The translations under genes were made by a program, and so were the position numbers. Positions 7,525 through 18,000 of a stretch of 64,000 nucleotides of DNA are shown piece after piece; within the stretch, counting starts at the first letter, position 1; the number at the start of each line of letters is the position of its first letter. The notes under the pieces were generated by a model, which was given only the letters and a program-made list of their open reading frames with translations, did not search any database and was not told the DNA's origin. The DNA comes from Verrucomicrobiia bacterium (lineage in GTDB: Bacteria > Verrucomicrobiota > Verrucomicrobiia > Limisphaerales > DASXHY01): the NCBI GenBank assembly GCA_035629175.1, contig DASPIL010000091.1, positions 62,001 to 126,000 on the forward strand, in the 5' to 3' direction.

Positions 7525-10500
7525 GTGCTTGAAAACACAACAACAATTCCATCGTTGCGAAAAGCCTCCCCTGCGGCGGCTGCTGTCGGTGTCCTGCTGG
7601 GAACCCTTGCCCTTGCGGGTGCGCCTTCCGCGTCGGCGGCTCCCGTAATCCATCCGTCGGGTGGCGGCTATCTGGCCGTCGCGGCAAGCAGTCAATACAG
7701 CGCTGCCTTTCCTCCTGCGGCTGCCTTTGATCGCGACGTTGCAGGAGTGAGCCGGGGAACTTCGCTTTCGCCTGATTTCGATTGGGCGATCTCCGGAACC
7801 GGGCCTGCTTACCTGCGATTCGAACTAGCGCAGATCCAATCCGTCACCTCGATTTTTTACGCTCAGCGCACTGGCAATATCGCTGCCTGGGACAAGGTGG
7901 ATCGCATCAGCATCTGGACTGGCACGTCGGCTCCGTTCGCGCCTGCGGATCCGGGTGTGCTGCCTCACGCCATCATCCCTGTCACGAACCGCCAGTCCGC
8001 GATCTGGACGGAATATGCGCTGCCGTCCGTTCTTACTGGCCGTTATTTTCTCTTCAAGCTGGAGCAAACACCGGCGGTGGGAGGAAACATTGGGGCAAGC
8101 GAATTGCGACTTGGAGCCGCACCTCCCGATATCAGTGCTCCTGCGCTCGCATACATTTCTCCGAGTCCAGGCGCGGCGGTGCCGATCCTAAATGCCATCG
8201 AAGTGGGATTTAGCGAGCCTGTCGGCGGCCTCGATGCATCTGATTTATTGATCAACAATGTTCCTGCCGAGAGCGTGGTGCCGCTCACGCCATCGCAATT
8301 TCTTTTCACCTTTCAGCCTGCAGCAACGGGCGCAGTGAATGTTGCATGGGCCGCAAACCATGGCATTCGGGACATCAGCAGCCATTCGAATTTGTTCGCC
8401 GGCAGCGGGTGGAGTTATGCAGTCCATCCGCAAGCGGGCGCTGGGTCGATTTACATTTCCGAATTCCTTGCATCCAACAGCGGCGACCTGGCGGATTCAC
8501 TTCAGGATGAACTGGGGAACGCTCCCGATTGGATCGAAATTCACAATGCGTCGGACGTCGTCGCCAACCTCACGGGCTGGTTTCTCACGGACGACGCTCA
8601 GCGGCTGTCCCGCTGGAAGTTTCCTCCGGTCCTCATTCCCGCGAACGGGTATCTTGTTGTGTTCGCTTCCGATCGGAACACCAATGTTTCAGGGCGGCTT
8701 CATACGAACTTCAAGTTGAGCGCCGGCGGCGGTTACCTCGCGCTCGCGAATAGCGCCACGAATGTCATCTCCGAATTTTCAGCTTATCCACAGCAGCAAG
8801 CGGACGTCTCCTATGGGCGCGACCGGTTGAATCCTGACCTGATCGGCTATTTCACAAATCCGACACCTGGAAGTCCGAACGCCGCACAAGGCGCTGGATT
8901 CTGTCCCCCTGTGGAGTTCTCACATTCGAGCGGCACGTTCGTGAACGCATTCTCCGTTTCGTTGTCGGTTCCGGATCCGGCCGCAAAGATCCGCTATGTG
9001 CTCGTCACCAACAATGTCCCGCAGGGATCCAACGCCGTGTTGAACATCCCGACGACGAACTCCCTGCTCTACACAGGCCCAATCACGGTCTCGAATACCA
9101 TGCAGGTGCGCGCACGCGCGTTTCCGACAACTGGCGGCCTGTTTCCTGGACCGCCGGGAACGGAGAGCTTTGTGCGCCTCTCAGCAGGTGCGGCGCAGTT
9201 CACCTCCGACATTCCGATCATCCTTCTGGATAACATTGGCGGCGGCCTCATCCCGGCGTCGCGCGATCAGAATGCCATCGTCATGGTGTTCGAACCCGTC
9301 TCTGGAGTTGCCTCGATGACCAACCCGCCCAGCCTGGTAACGCGTGCCGGGATCAATATCCGCGGCCTCAGCACGGCAGGTTTTCCGAAGTCCAGCTTCG
9401 CAGTTGAAGCCTGGGACGAATTCAACGACGACCGTGATGTGAGGTTCTGTGGCATGCCCGCCGAATCCGACTGGGTCCTGTACGCGCCCAACCAGTTCGA
9501 TATTCCCTTGATTCACAATCCGCTCATGCATCAGTTGAGCCGCGACATCGGACGCTACGCTTCCCGCACCCGGTTCGCCGAGGTGTTCGTCAACCAAAGC
9601 GGCGGCAACGTGATGTTTTTTCCTCCCGCAGGTGGGAACTACAACGGCGTGTATGTGGTCGAGGAGAAGATCAAGCGGGGCAAGGATCGCGTTGATGTGG
9701 ATAAGCTCGAACCCGGCGTGACGGCGTTTCCCGAAGTGACTGGCGGTTACATTTTCAAGAACGACGCTGTGGATCCTGACGAGGTCAGGTTCTTTGCGGG
9801 CGGGCTCTCCAACAGTTTCCAGGTGTATGTCGAACCTCCCGGTCCCGAGATGGTTTCTCCGCTCCGCTCTGCGCAAAACCAGTTCTTCACAAATCGGCTC
9901 AACACCTTTTACGCAGCGCTGAATGCCGCCAATTGGACCAATCCCATCACGGGGTATGCGCAATATTTCGATGTGGATGCGGGGATCGATCATCACCTGT
10001 TGAACGTTTTGGCGCTGAATGCCGACGCCTTCCGCATCAGCGGCTATGCGCACATTCCACGGAATGGGAAGATAACGATGGGACCCATCTGGGACTTTGA
10101 TCGAGCGCTGGGCACGAGCCGGGTGGAGGAACGTCCGTTTAATCCGCGTTCCTGGCGCGGCATTAACTACGATGGCAACACGGACTTCTTCAATGCCTCG
10201 ATCTTTTTCAATAATGCGTGGTATCGGCGACTGTTCCGGGACCCGGATTTTTGGCAGCGCTACGTCGACCGTTATCAGGATCTTCGCAGTGACCTCTGGA
10301 GCACCAACAGAATCCTGGCTCTTGTCGACACATTGGCGAACGAAGTGCGGGCGGCGCAACCCAGGGAGGTTGCGAGGTGGGGCGGTTCGGTTGGATCCGA
10401 CACGTCTCCGCGGCAGGGGCTGCATTCCGCCAACGGCTACAGCCACGATTTCGGCGCAGGCAGCTATCAGTCCGAAATCGATTTTCTGAAACGATGGCTG

Positions 10501-11730
10501 CTCGACCGCATGGAGTTCATCGATACGAACTTTCTCGCGCGTCCAAACATGCAAAGTGGGGCCGGACTTCTTTCGAACACCGTGGTGCTGACGATCACGG
10601 GTCCTTCAGTTCCAGGATCAGTTGTGTATTACACGACGAACGGTGTCGATCCGCGTTCGGCCGGCGGCGGGATCTCGCCATCCGCCCGCGTTTATGGCTC
10701 GCCGATCACTCTCGCCCGGAATTCCCGGATCATGGTGCGCGCCCGCAACACGGCACATCGCAATTTGACTGGCCTGCACAATCCGCCGCTCACGACTCCA
10801 TGGTCCGGCCTTGTTGCGAAAACGATCGTCGTCCAGCCGATTCCGCTGGCAGTCACGGAAATCATGTATCACCCGCCTGACGCACCGATCGGAAACACGA
10901 ATGACGCCGACAACTTTGAATTTATCGAGCTTCGAAACGTGGGCGCCGGCGCGTGCAACCTGGCTGGAGTTCGATTCACCAACGGAATTCAGTTCACCTT
11001 TCAAAGCACGAACGCAGTGACCAACCTCGGTCCGGGGGATTTCCTCGTGCTTGTGAAGAACAGGACAGCTTTTTTGTCGCGTTATCCGCAGGTGACGAAC
11101 ATTGCCGGCCAGTATACAGGCAGCCTGGATAACTCCGGCGAACGGTTGCGTTTGGAAGGAGCGGTCGGTGAAACCATCGCAGATTTTCGCTTTGGCGATG
11201 ATTGGCTCCCGATGACCGATGGCAACGGGTTCTCACTGGTTGCCCGCAATGAAGCCGCAGTGCCTGCCGGGGACATCGGCAAGGCAGCGTGGCGCTCGAG
11301 CTCAGCTGCGGGCGGTTCGCCTGGCGAGGCGGACCCCGTCCCGGCGGATTCTGACAGCGATGGCCTGCCTGATACCTGGGAAATGGAAAACGAGCTGGAC
11401 CATTTAAGCGACGAAGGTTTTGACGGTCGCGATGGAGATCCCGACGGCGATGGCATGAGCAATTGGCAGGAGTTCATAGCTGGGACCCTCGCGTCCAATC
11501 CGGCCAGCCGGTTGATGGTTTCGAGTTCGATCGCAGGCGAACACGTCATCCTCTCATTCAGTGCCACTGCAGGTCGCAGTTACTCGTTGCAGCAACGGGT
11601 GACGCTCGAAAGCGAATGGCAATTTGCGCAGGACTTTCCCGCCTCTGGCGAACATCGGGTTCTAACGATCACCAACGCGTTATCCGACGGCACCCGGTTT
11701 TATCGGGTCGTGACGCCCGGCAAGCCATGA
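7525..11730 (+). CDS. Secreted CotH-kinase / lamin-tail domain protein
   Basis: 1401 residues from a GTG; a signal peptide ends near PSASA (residue 38). In order: a discoidin-like module (~40-195) related to those of the 4112 gene; a bacterial Ig-like domain (~200-290); a lamin-tail domain (~305-430, DWIEIHNASD); a chitobiase-type Fn3 (~455-560); a CotH kinase domain (~565-960) with NIRGLSTAGFPKSSF and the metal motif WDFDRALG; another chitobiase-type segment (~1010-1095); a second lamin tail (~1110-1240); a thrombospondin-type-3 Ca-binding stretch (DSDSDGLPDTW, DGDPDGDGMSN); and the FYRVV-type C-terminus. CotH domains are atypical protein kinases in Bacillus spores; the target here is unknown. 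Translationally coupled (ATGA) to GH38. Confidence 0.85.
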   Translation: MLENTTTIPSLRKASPAAAAVGVLLGTLALAGAPSASAAPVIHPSGGGYLAVAASSQYSAAFPPAAAFDRDVAGVSRGTSLSPDFDWAISGTGPAYLRFELAQIQSVTSIFYAQRTGNIAAWDKVDRISIWTGTSAPFAPADPGVLPHAIIPVTNRQSAIWTEYALPSVLTGRYFLFKLEQTPAVGGNIGASELRLGAAPPDISAPALAYISPSPGAAVPILNAIEVGFSEPVGGLDASDLLINNVPAESVVPLTPSQFLFTFQPAATGAVNVAWAANHGIRDISSHSNLFAGSGWSYAVHPQAGAGSIYISEFLASNSGDLADSLQDELGNAPDWIEIHNASDVVANLTGWFLTDDAQRLSRWKFPPVLIPANGYLVVFASDRNTNVSGRLHTNFKLSAGGGYLALANSATNVISEFSAYPQQQADVSYGRDRLNPDLIGYFTNPTPGSPNAAQGAGFCPPVEFSHSSGTFVNAFSVSLSVPDPAAKIRYVLVTNNVPQGSNAVLNIPTTNSLLYTGPITVSNTMQVRARAFPTTGGLFPGPPGTESFVRLSAGAAQFTSDIPIILLDNIGGGLIPASRDQNAIVMVFEPVSGVASMTNPPSLVTRAGINIRGLSTAGFPKSSFAVEAWDEFNDDRDVRFCGMPAESDWVLYAPNQFDIPLIHNPLMHQLSRDIGRYASRTRFAEVFVNQSGGNVMFFPPAGGNYNGVYVVEEKIKRGKDRVDVDKLEPGVTAFPEVTGGYIFKNDAVDPDEVRFFAGGLSNSFQVYVEPPGPEMVSPLRSAQNQFFTNRLNTFYAALNAANWTNPITGYAQYFDVDAGIDHHLLNVLALNADAFRISGYAHIPRNGKITMGPIWDFDRALGTSRVEERPFNPRSWRGINYDGNTDFFNASIFFNNAWYRRLFRDPDFWQRYVDRYQDLRSDLWSTNRILALVDTLANEVRAAQPREVARWGGSVGSDTSPRQGLHSANGYSHDFGAGSYQSEIDFLKRWLLDRMEFIDTNFLARPNMQSGAGLLSNTVVLTITGPSVPGSVVYYTTNGVDPRSAGGGISPSARVYGSPITLARNSRIMVRARNTAHRNLTGLHNPPLTTPWSGLVAKTIVVQPIPLAVTEIMYHPPDAPIGNTNDADNFEFIELRNVGAGACNLAGVRFTNGIQFTFQSTNAVTNLGPGDFLVLVKNRTAFLSRYPQVTNIAGQYTGSLDNSGERLRLEGAVGETIADFRFGDDWLPMTDGNGFSLVARNEAAVPAGDIGKAAWRSSSAAGGSPGEADPVPADSDSDGLPDTWEMENELDHLSDEGFDGRDGDPDGDGMSNWQEFIAGTLASNPASRLMVSSSIAGEHVILSFSATAGRSYSLQQRVTLESEWQFAQDFPASGEHRVLTITNALSDGTRFYRVVTPGKP

Positions 11731-14700
11731 ACGTGCAACAGAACCATTTCATATGCGTTCCCGCCTTGCTGGTAGTGGCGTTGCTGGTTGTGGCTGCTCC
11801 TCGGCAGGTTAGCGCGTTCACGCCCACGCATCGGATTCCGATGCGGATCACAGGGGCTGCCACCGAATATCCGAGCGGCGGTTTCGGCAGTGCGAGGCTG
11901 ATTGATGGCGACCAGGAAACGGAGTATGCCTCCGACAACAACGGCACGAATACTTTTGTTGAGTTCTCGTTCCCGTCACCGGCCACCGTCATTGCGTTTC
12001 GTCATGTCGATCGCGCAGATCGTGCACTCGTTGGCGAATCGGAATTGATCTTCAGCAATGCCGAAGGAAAGAAGGTCGGGACTGTGCGCGTGGACCATGT
12101 GAACCGCAGGTCGGGCGAAACGTTCCTGATCCTGCCCCGTCCCATGCATGCGAGCCGCGTTCGGTGGCAGGTCACGCGGCTCGGAACCCACAGTGTTGGA
12201 ACCGTCGGAGGCGCCGAGGTCGCGTTCTTTTCGGCCGATGCCGCCGATGCGGCTCCAACGCGTGATTCCATCGAAGCGCGCGCACTGCCGTTTCTCGATC
12301 GAGCAGGGAGGCAGCCGATTCGTGTAACGGTCAATCATCCGTACCTGGAGCCTGCGGCAGCGGTGTTGCGGATCGAGAATGCGGAACCGACCCCTCTTCA
12401 ACTCGTCCACGGTGTAAACACGATCGATGTAAAAGTGAGTGCCGCAACCGCGCCCGAGCAACGGCAGGCGACGCTCGAGCTTTCCTCCGAATTGCAGAAG
12501 ACCGTTGCGTTCCGTCAGAACCGGATTCGGCCGATGACGGTTTACATCCTTCCGCATTCGCACACGGACGTTGGCTACACAGAACTGCAGCCTGCGATCG
12601 AGGAAAAGCAGGTGAACAATCTGGTGCGCGGAATTGAACTCGCGCGCCGCACGGCGGATTACCCTGCAGGCGCTCGTTATGTTTGGAACGTCGAAGTGCT
12701 CTGGGCAGCTGACTTATATTTAAAACGGCTCGGGGAAGCGCGCCGGGCGGAGTTCCTCGACGCCGTCAAAAACGGGCAGGTGGAATTGAACGGAATGTAT
12801 CTGAACGAGTTGACGGCGCTCTGCCGGCCTGAGGAGCTGATCCAGTTGTTCCGGTACGCCACGGAGTTGTCCGCGGAAACCCGGGTGCCCATTCGGTCGG
12901 CCATGATCTCTGATGTTCCTGGATACACGTGGGGAACCGTCACTGCAATGGCGCAGGCGGGCATTCGTTACCTGTCTGCGGGCCCAAACTATGGCGAGCG
13001 CGCCTTCATGCGCGTGTGGCAGGATAAACCGTTTTATTGGGTCGGACCTGATCGCAAGTCCAAGGTGCTGGTCTGGATTTCATTCCAGGGTTACGCGTTG
13101 TCGCACATCTACGACTCAATGTCGCCGCGGTTACTCGAAGATCTTGGACGACGGCTGCAGAGCGACAACCAACCTTACGAGATCGCGCACATCCGCTGGG
13201 CGGGGCAGGGCGACAACGGCGTCCCTGACGCCAGCCTTTGCGACTTCGTGAAGGACTGGAACACGGAATACGCTTCGCCGCAGTTTGTGATTTCGGGCAC
13301 GACAGAAGCCTTCAAGGCATTGGAGGAACGTTACGGCAAATCGTTGCCGGAATTTCACGGCGATTGGACTCCTTACTGGGAGGATGGTGCGGGCTCGACG
13401 GCTCATGAAACAGCACTGAACCGGCAAAGCGCGGAGCGCCTCACGCAGGCGCAAACTTTGTTCGCGATGCTCGATCCCACTGCCTACCCCAAGGCCGATT
13501 TTGACAACACGTGGAAGAACATCCTCCTGTTCTCAGAGCATACATGGGGCGCGCTTGGCAGCGTGAGTCATCCGGAACACCCGCAAACCACAGGGCAATG
13601 GGCCATAAAAAAATCGTATGCTGATCAGGGAGAACAGCAGTCGAAGCGCCTTGTCGATCAGGCGCTGAAGACGCGCGCGGGTAAATTGAATCGCGATGGC
13701 GCCAACTCAATGGAGGGAACGTTCGACGTCATCAATACGCTTTCGTGGCCACGCACAGAACTCGTCAGGATTCCAGCCGAACTCTCGAGGGCGGGTGATC
13801 GCGTTGTAGATGCTTCGGGCAAAGCGGCGGCGTCGCAGCGCCTTCGTTCCGGTGAACTGGCGTTTCTTGCCGCGGACGTTCCCGCTTTCGGCACAGCGCG
13901 TTATCGCGTCGAGTCGGGCGCGGCGCATAGGGGCGCCGATTGCGTGCAAATCGATGAACTCACAATCGAGAATGACCTGCTGCGGGTGCGCGTGGATGAG
14001 GCAACTGGAGGCGTTGCCGAACTTCGATCCAAAGCTTCCAATCATAACTTCGCGGGTGACTCCAGTGCGGGACAGTTGAACCAATACATCTATCTCCGGG
14101 GAGAAGACCCTGACGACGTGCAAGGCAATGCACCCGTTCGGATTTCAGTGGAGGAGCGCGGACCGCTGATTGCATCGCTCGCCATCGAATCGGCGGCTCC
14201 GGGTTGTCACAGTTTGCGGCGCGAATTGCGCCTGATCGCAGGGCGGGATTTCGTCGAGGTGTTGAACCATTTGGACAAGGCGCGGCTCAAGGCGGAGAGC
14301 TACAAGGGGAAACAGGGAAAGGAGAGCGTCAATTTTGCGTTTCCGTTCCAGGTTCCCGACGGGCGCGCGTTGGTGGATTTGCCGCTCGCAGCGATGCGAC
14401 CGGCGGAGGATCAGATTCCAGCGTCGTGCACGGGTTGGTTCACCGCCGGCCGATGGATCAGCATCAACAACGCGCAGCATGGAATCACATGGGTAACGCT
14501 CGACGCGCCGCTGGTGCAGTTTGAAGATCCAACAGAGGAGCTGCGCCAATGGCGACCGAGCATTCACAAGGATGTTCGCGGTGTGCGGAGGATCTATTCG
14601 TGGGTTATGAACAATCGTTGGGGAACCAATTATCGCGCCTACCAGGAAGGGCCATCTCTGTTCCGCTACGTGATGCGGCCGCAGACAAATGCTGACCCCG

Positions 14701-15038
14701 CCGAGGCCTCGCGTTTTGCGACAGGCTTCAGCCAGCCGCTGATTGTCTCCAGCCCAAGCGTGGCGATCGCGACCAACCATCTGCCAAGCTTTGATTGCGA
14801 CGATGTACTGATTACCGCGGCGAAACCCGCGGATGATGGCGGCGGTCTTGTGCTTCGCTTGTTCGGCGCATCGGGCGAGTCTCGGGTGGTGTCGCTGCGC
14901 TGGCCGCATGGCAAGCCCTCCCGAGTTTACTTGAGCGATACAAGCGAGCGGCCCCTCGAGGTTGCTCCCGAAAAGTTAGCCATTCCCGGGTTCGCGCTGG
15001 TAACCCTTCGCGCCGAATTCGACACGATTGCTCCATGA
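11727..15038 (+). CDS. Glycoside hydrolase family 38 alpha-mannosidase (first copy)
   Basis: 1103 residues from the ATG overlapping the upstream stop. A signal peptide (LLVVALLVVAAPRQVSA) is followed by an F5/8-type C-like domain (~30-175) and then the GH38 catalytic barrel. The metal/catalytic signature is His277-Ser-His279-Thr-Asp281-Val-Gly, and the nucleophile candidate is Asp396 in ISDVPGYTWG. A conserved DWTPYWEDGAGS segment follows. The C-terminal half contains the GH38 beta domains (DFVEVLNHLDKARLKAESY). The enzyme hydrolyses alpha-mannosidic bonds with retention and needs a divalent metal. It is predicted to be exported. The next gene is a tandem paralogue with both signatures at the same residue numbers. 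Confidence 0.88.
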   Translation: MNVQQNHFICVPALLVVALLVVAAPRQVSAFTPTHRIPMRITGAATEYPSGGFGSARLIDGDQETEYASDNNGTNTFVEFSFPSPATVIAFRHVDRADRALVGESELIFSNAEGKKVGTVRVDHVNRRSGETFLILPRPMHASRVRWQVTRLGTHSVGTVGGAEVAFFSADAADAAPTRDSIEARALPFLDRAGRQPIRVTVNHPYLEPAAAVLRIENAEPTPLQLVHGVNTIDVKVSAATAPEQRQATLELSSELQKTVAFRQNRIRPMTVYILPHSHTDVGYTELQPAIEEKQVNNLVRGIELARRTADYPAGARYVWNVEVLWAADLYLKRLGEARRAEFLDAVKNGQVELNGMYLNELTALCRPEELIQLFRYATELSAETRVPIRSAMISDVPGYTWGTVTAMAQAGIRYLSAGPNYGERAFMRVWQDKPFYWVGPDRKSKVLVWISFQGYALSHIYDSMSPRLLEDLGRRLQSDNQPYEIAHIRWAGQGDNGVPDASLCDFVKDWNTEYASPQFVISGTTEAFKALEERYGKSLPEFHGDWTPYWEDGAGSTAHETALNRQSAERLTQAQTLFAMLDPTAYPKADFDNTWKNILLFSEHTWGALGSVSHPEHPQTTGQWAIKKSYADQGEQQSKRLVDQALKTRAGKLNRDGANSMEGTFDVINTLSWPRTELVRIPAELSRAGDRVVDASGKAAASQRLRSGELAFLAADVPAFGTARYRVESGAAHRGADCVQIDELTIENDLLRVRVDEATGGVAELRSKASNHNFAGDSSAGQLNQYIYLRGEDPDDVQGNAPVRISVEERGPLIASLAIESAAPGCHSLRRELRLIAGRDFVEVLNHLDKARLKAESYKGKQGKESVNFAFPFQVPDGRALVDLPLAAMRPAEDQIPASCTGWFTAGRWISINNAQHGITWVTLDAPLVQFEDPTEELRQWRPSIHKDVRGVRRIYSWVMNNRWGTNYRAYQEGPSLFRYVMRPQTNADPAEASRFATGFSQPLIVSSPSVAIATNHLPSFDCDDVLITAAKPADDGGGLVLRLFGASGESRVVSLRWPHGKPSRVYLSDTSERPLEVAPEKLAIPGFALVTLRAEFDTIAP

Positions 15039-15051
15039 AATTTACAATCCA

Positions 15052-18000
15052 ATGAGAACACGCATGAAACCAAACCGATCCCTCGCAGCCGCAGGCGTGG
15101 CCGCGCTGATGCTCAGTGCCGCAACCTCTCTGCTGGCTTTCACACCCATGGTGCCGCTGCCTGCACCACGCATCCTCAACATGCCGCAGGGCGTTCCCGG
15201 CGGGAACTTCGGCATGAGCAACTTCTTCGATGGCAAATTGAAGACCGAGTTCGCGTCGCGCGATGAGGGCACCAACACCGTGGTGGAAATGCAATGGGCG
15301 CAGCCTGCACGTATCACTGCGCTGCGGCATGTGGACCGAAATGACCGCGCGACTGTAGCCGAGTCCGAACTTGAACTCATGGACGCCGCCGGGAATCGCG
15401 TCGCCGTGCTGCCTGTGAAGCACGTGAACAAGCGGAGCGGCGAAACGTTGTTTGTCCTGCCCCAACCCGTGACGGCGCAGCGTGCAAAATGGCGCGTGAC
15501 CCGGCAGGGAACTTCCGGGCTGCTCGCGCTCGGCGGCGCCGAACTCGCCTTCTTTACATCGGAACCCGACGACGCCCAGCCCACGCGCGATCGGATCGAA
15601 GTGCGCGTGCTGCCGTTCGTCGAGAAAACCGGCAATCGGCCGCTCAAGGTCACGATTCACCATCCCTACCAGGAACCCGCCGAGGTCAGCGTTCGCCTTG
15701 GCTCGGGCGAACCGCAGGCCCTGTCGCTGAGATCCGGCGAAAACGTTTTTGATCTGTTGCTGCCCGAGATCGCTGCTGCGGCGACGGTTAACGCTGAAGT
15801 GCGCTTTCAGGAGCAAACGATTGCGCGCACCTCATTCCAGCATCAGCCCGCGCGGCCAATGACGATCTACGTCCTGCCGCATTCCCACACCGACATCGGT
15901 TATACGGAGATTCAAAGCGCGGTGGAAAACAAGCAGGTCAAGAATGTCGCCGACGGAATCGCCGCCGCGCGCAAAACGGCGCATTATCCCGCGGGTTCGC
16001 GGTTTGTGTGGAACATCGAAGTGGGTTGGGCCGCCGACTTGTTCCTCGAGCGCATGAATGATGCACAGCGCGAAGAATTCTATGAAGCTGTGCGCCAGGG
16101 GCAGATCGCATTGAACGGATTGTACTTAAACGAACTAACCGCCCTGTGCCGTCCCGAGGAGCTGGTGCAGTTATTCCGATTCGCAACGAAGGTATCTGAG
16201 AAAACCGGTGTCACGATTGACACTGCGATGATCTCAGATGTGCCGGGTTACACGTGGGGCACCGTGTCCGCGATGAGCCAGGCTGGAATCAAATACTTCA
16301 CGGCGGCACCCAATTATTTCGATCGAATCGGCAACATCCTCCAGGAGTGGGAAAACAAGCCCTTTTACTGGGTCGCGCCCGATGGACGAAACCGCGTGCT
16401 CGTCTGGATTCCGTTCTGGGGATATGCGATGTCGCACATCTACAACGAACTCTCGCCGCGGCTCATCACGGACTTTTACGATGGCCTGGAGAAACGGAGC
16501 TACCCGTATGACATTGCCTACGTGCGCTGGGCGGGGCATGGCGACAACGCCGTTCCCGATCCTGAGATCTGCGACTTCATCCGCGATTGGAATGCGAAGT
16601 ATCAATGGCCGCAGTTCATCATCTCGGGTGCGAGCGAGGCATTTCGCGCATTCGAGAAAAAGCACGGAAGCAAGCTGCCCGTCGTGAGCGGCGATTGGAC
16701 ACCGTACTGGGAGGACGGCGCGGGATCCTCGGCACTGCAAACCTCGCAGAATCGCCACAGCTCCGATCGGCTGTCGCAAGCGGCAACGGTCTTTGCCATG
16801 TTGAATCCGAAGGCTTATCCGCTGCAGGATTTCAACCTCGCCTGGCGCGACGTCCTGCTCTATTCGGAACACACATGGGGCGCCTGGTGCAGCATCAGCG
16901 AGCCCGAACGCAAGGAAACCAAGGAGCAGTGGGATGGCAAAAAGAGTTACGCCGACCGCGCGGAGCAGGCTTCACGCGCATTGCTGGCCCAGGCCCTGCA
17001 GTCGACGGGTTCCTCCAGCGCAACGGAAAATGCAATCGACCTCGTCAACACCCTTTCGTGGGAGCGCACCGAAGTGGTGTTCCTCCCCCCGGACCAAAGC
17101 CGCGCGGGCGATCGGGTGACGGACGCAAAAGGGAAAACCATCCCGTCACAACGCCTCTCGACAGGTGAGCTGGTCTTCGTTGCGGAAAACGTGCCGCCGT
17201 TCGCGTCCAAGCGCTACACAGTTTCGAAGGGTCCTGCACTTGCGCCGAAGCGCCTTGCGAAAGCGTCAGGTGCTGTCGTTGAAAATGATGTCATCCGCGT
17301 CCGCGTGGATGAAAAAGGCGGTGGCATCGTTGAGCTTTCCGCAAAAGGCATCGACGGCAACCTCGTCGACACGTCAAGCGGTGAGGCTCTGAACGACTAT
17401 CGTTACCTCATTGGCGATGACGTCAGCAAACTCCAGGCGAACGGCTCCGTGACGCTCTCGGTGGGCGAATCCGGGCCGCTCGTCGCGTCCATCATCGTTG
17501 AATCCGACGCCCCTGGCTGCAACAAGCTCCGCCGTGAATTGCGCGTTGTAGCGGGACGGGATTACGTCGAGGTGATCAACCTGGTGGACAAGGCGCGGCT
17601 TAAGGCGAAGAGCTATTACGACAAGGATGGCAAGGAGAGCGTGAACTTCGCCTTCCCATTCAACATTCCGGACGGCCAGATTTGGGTCGATATTCCATAC
17701 GCGGCGATGCGGCCCGAAAAGGACCAGATCGCGAGCGCCTGTAAAAACTGGCTCACGGTCGGACGCTGGGTCGACGTAGCGAACCGCAATCGTGGCGTTA
17801 CATGGATCACGTTGGACGCACCCCTGATCGAGGTCGGCGGGATTACCGCGACGCTGTTGAATTCGCAGACGAATCCCGACGTGTGGCGGAAACGGATTGA
17901 GCCGACTCAGAAGTTCTATTCGTGGGCGATGAACAACCATTGGGGAACCAATTATCGAGCGTATCAGGACGGGCCGACGTTGTTCCGTTTTATCCTTCGC

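Noticed and set aside
9181-10554. 457-residue minus-strand frame opposite the CotH protein
   Set aside because: Shadow of a real gene; low-complexity composition and no start signal.
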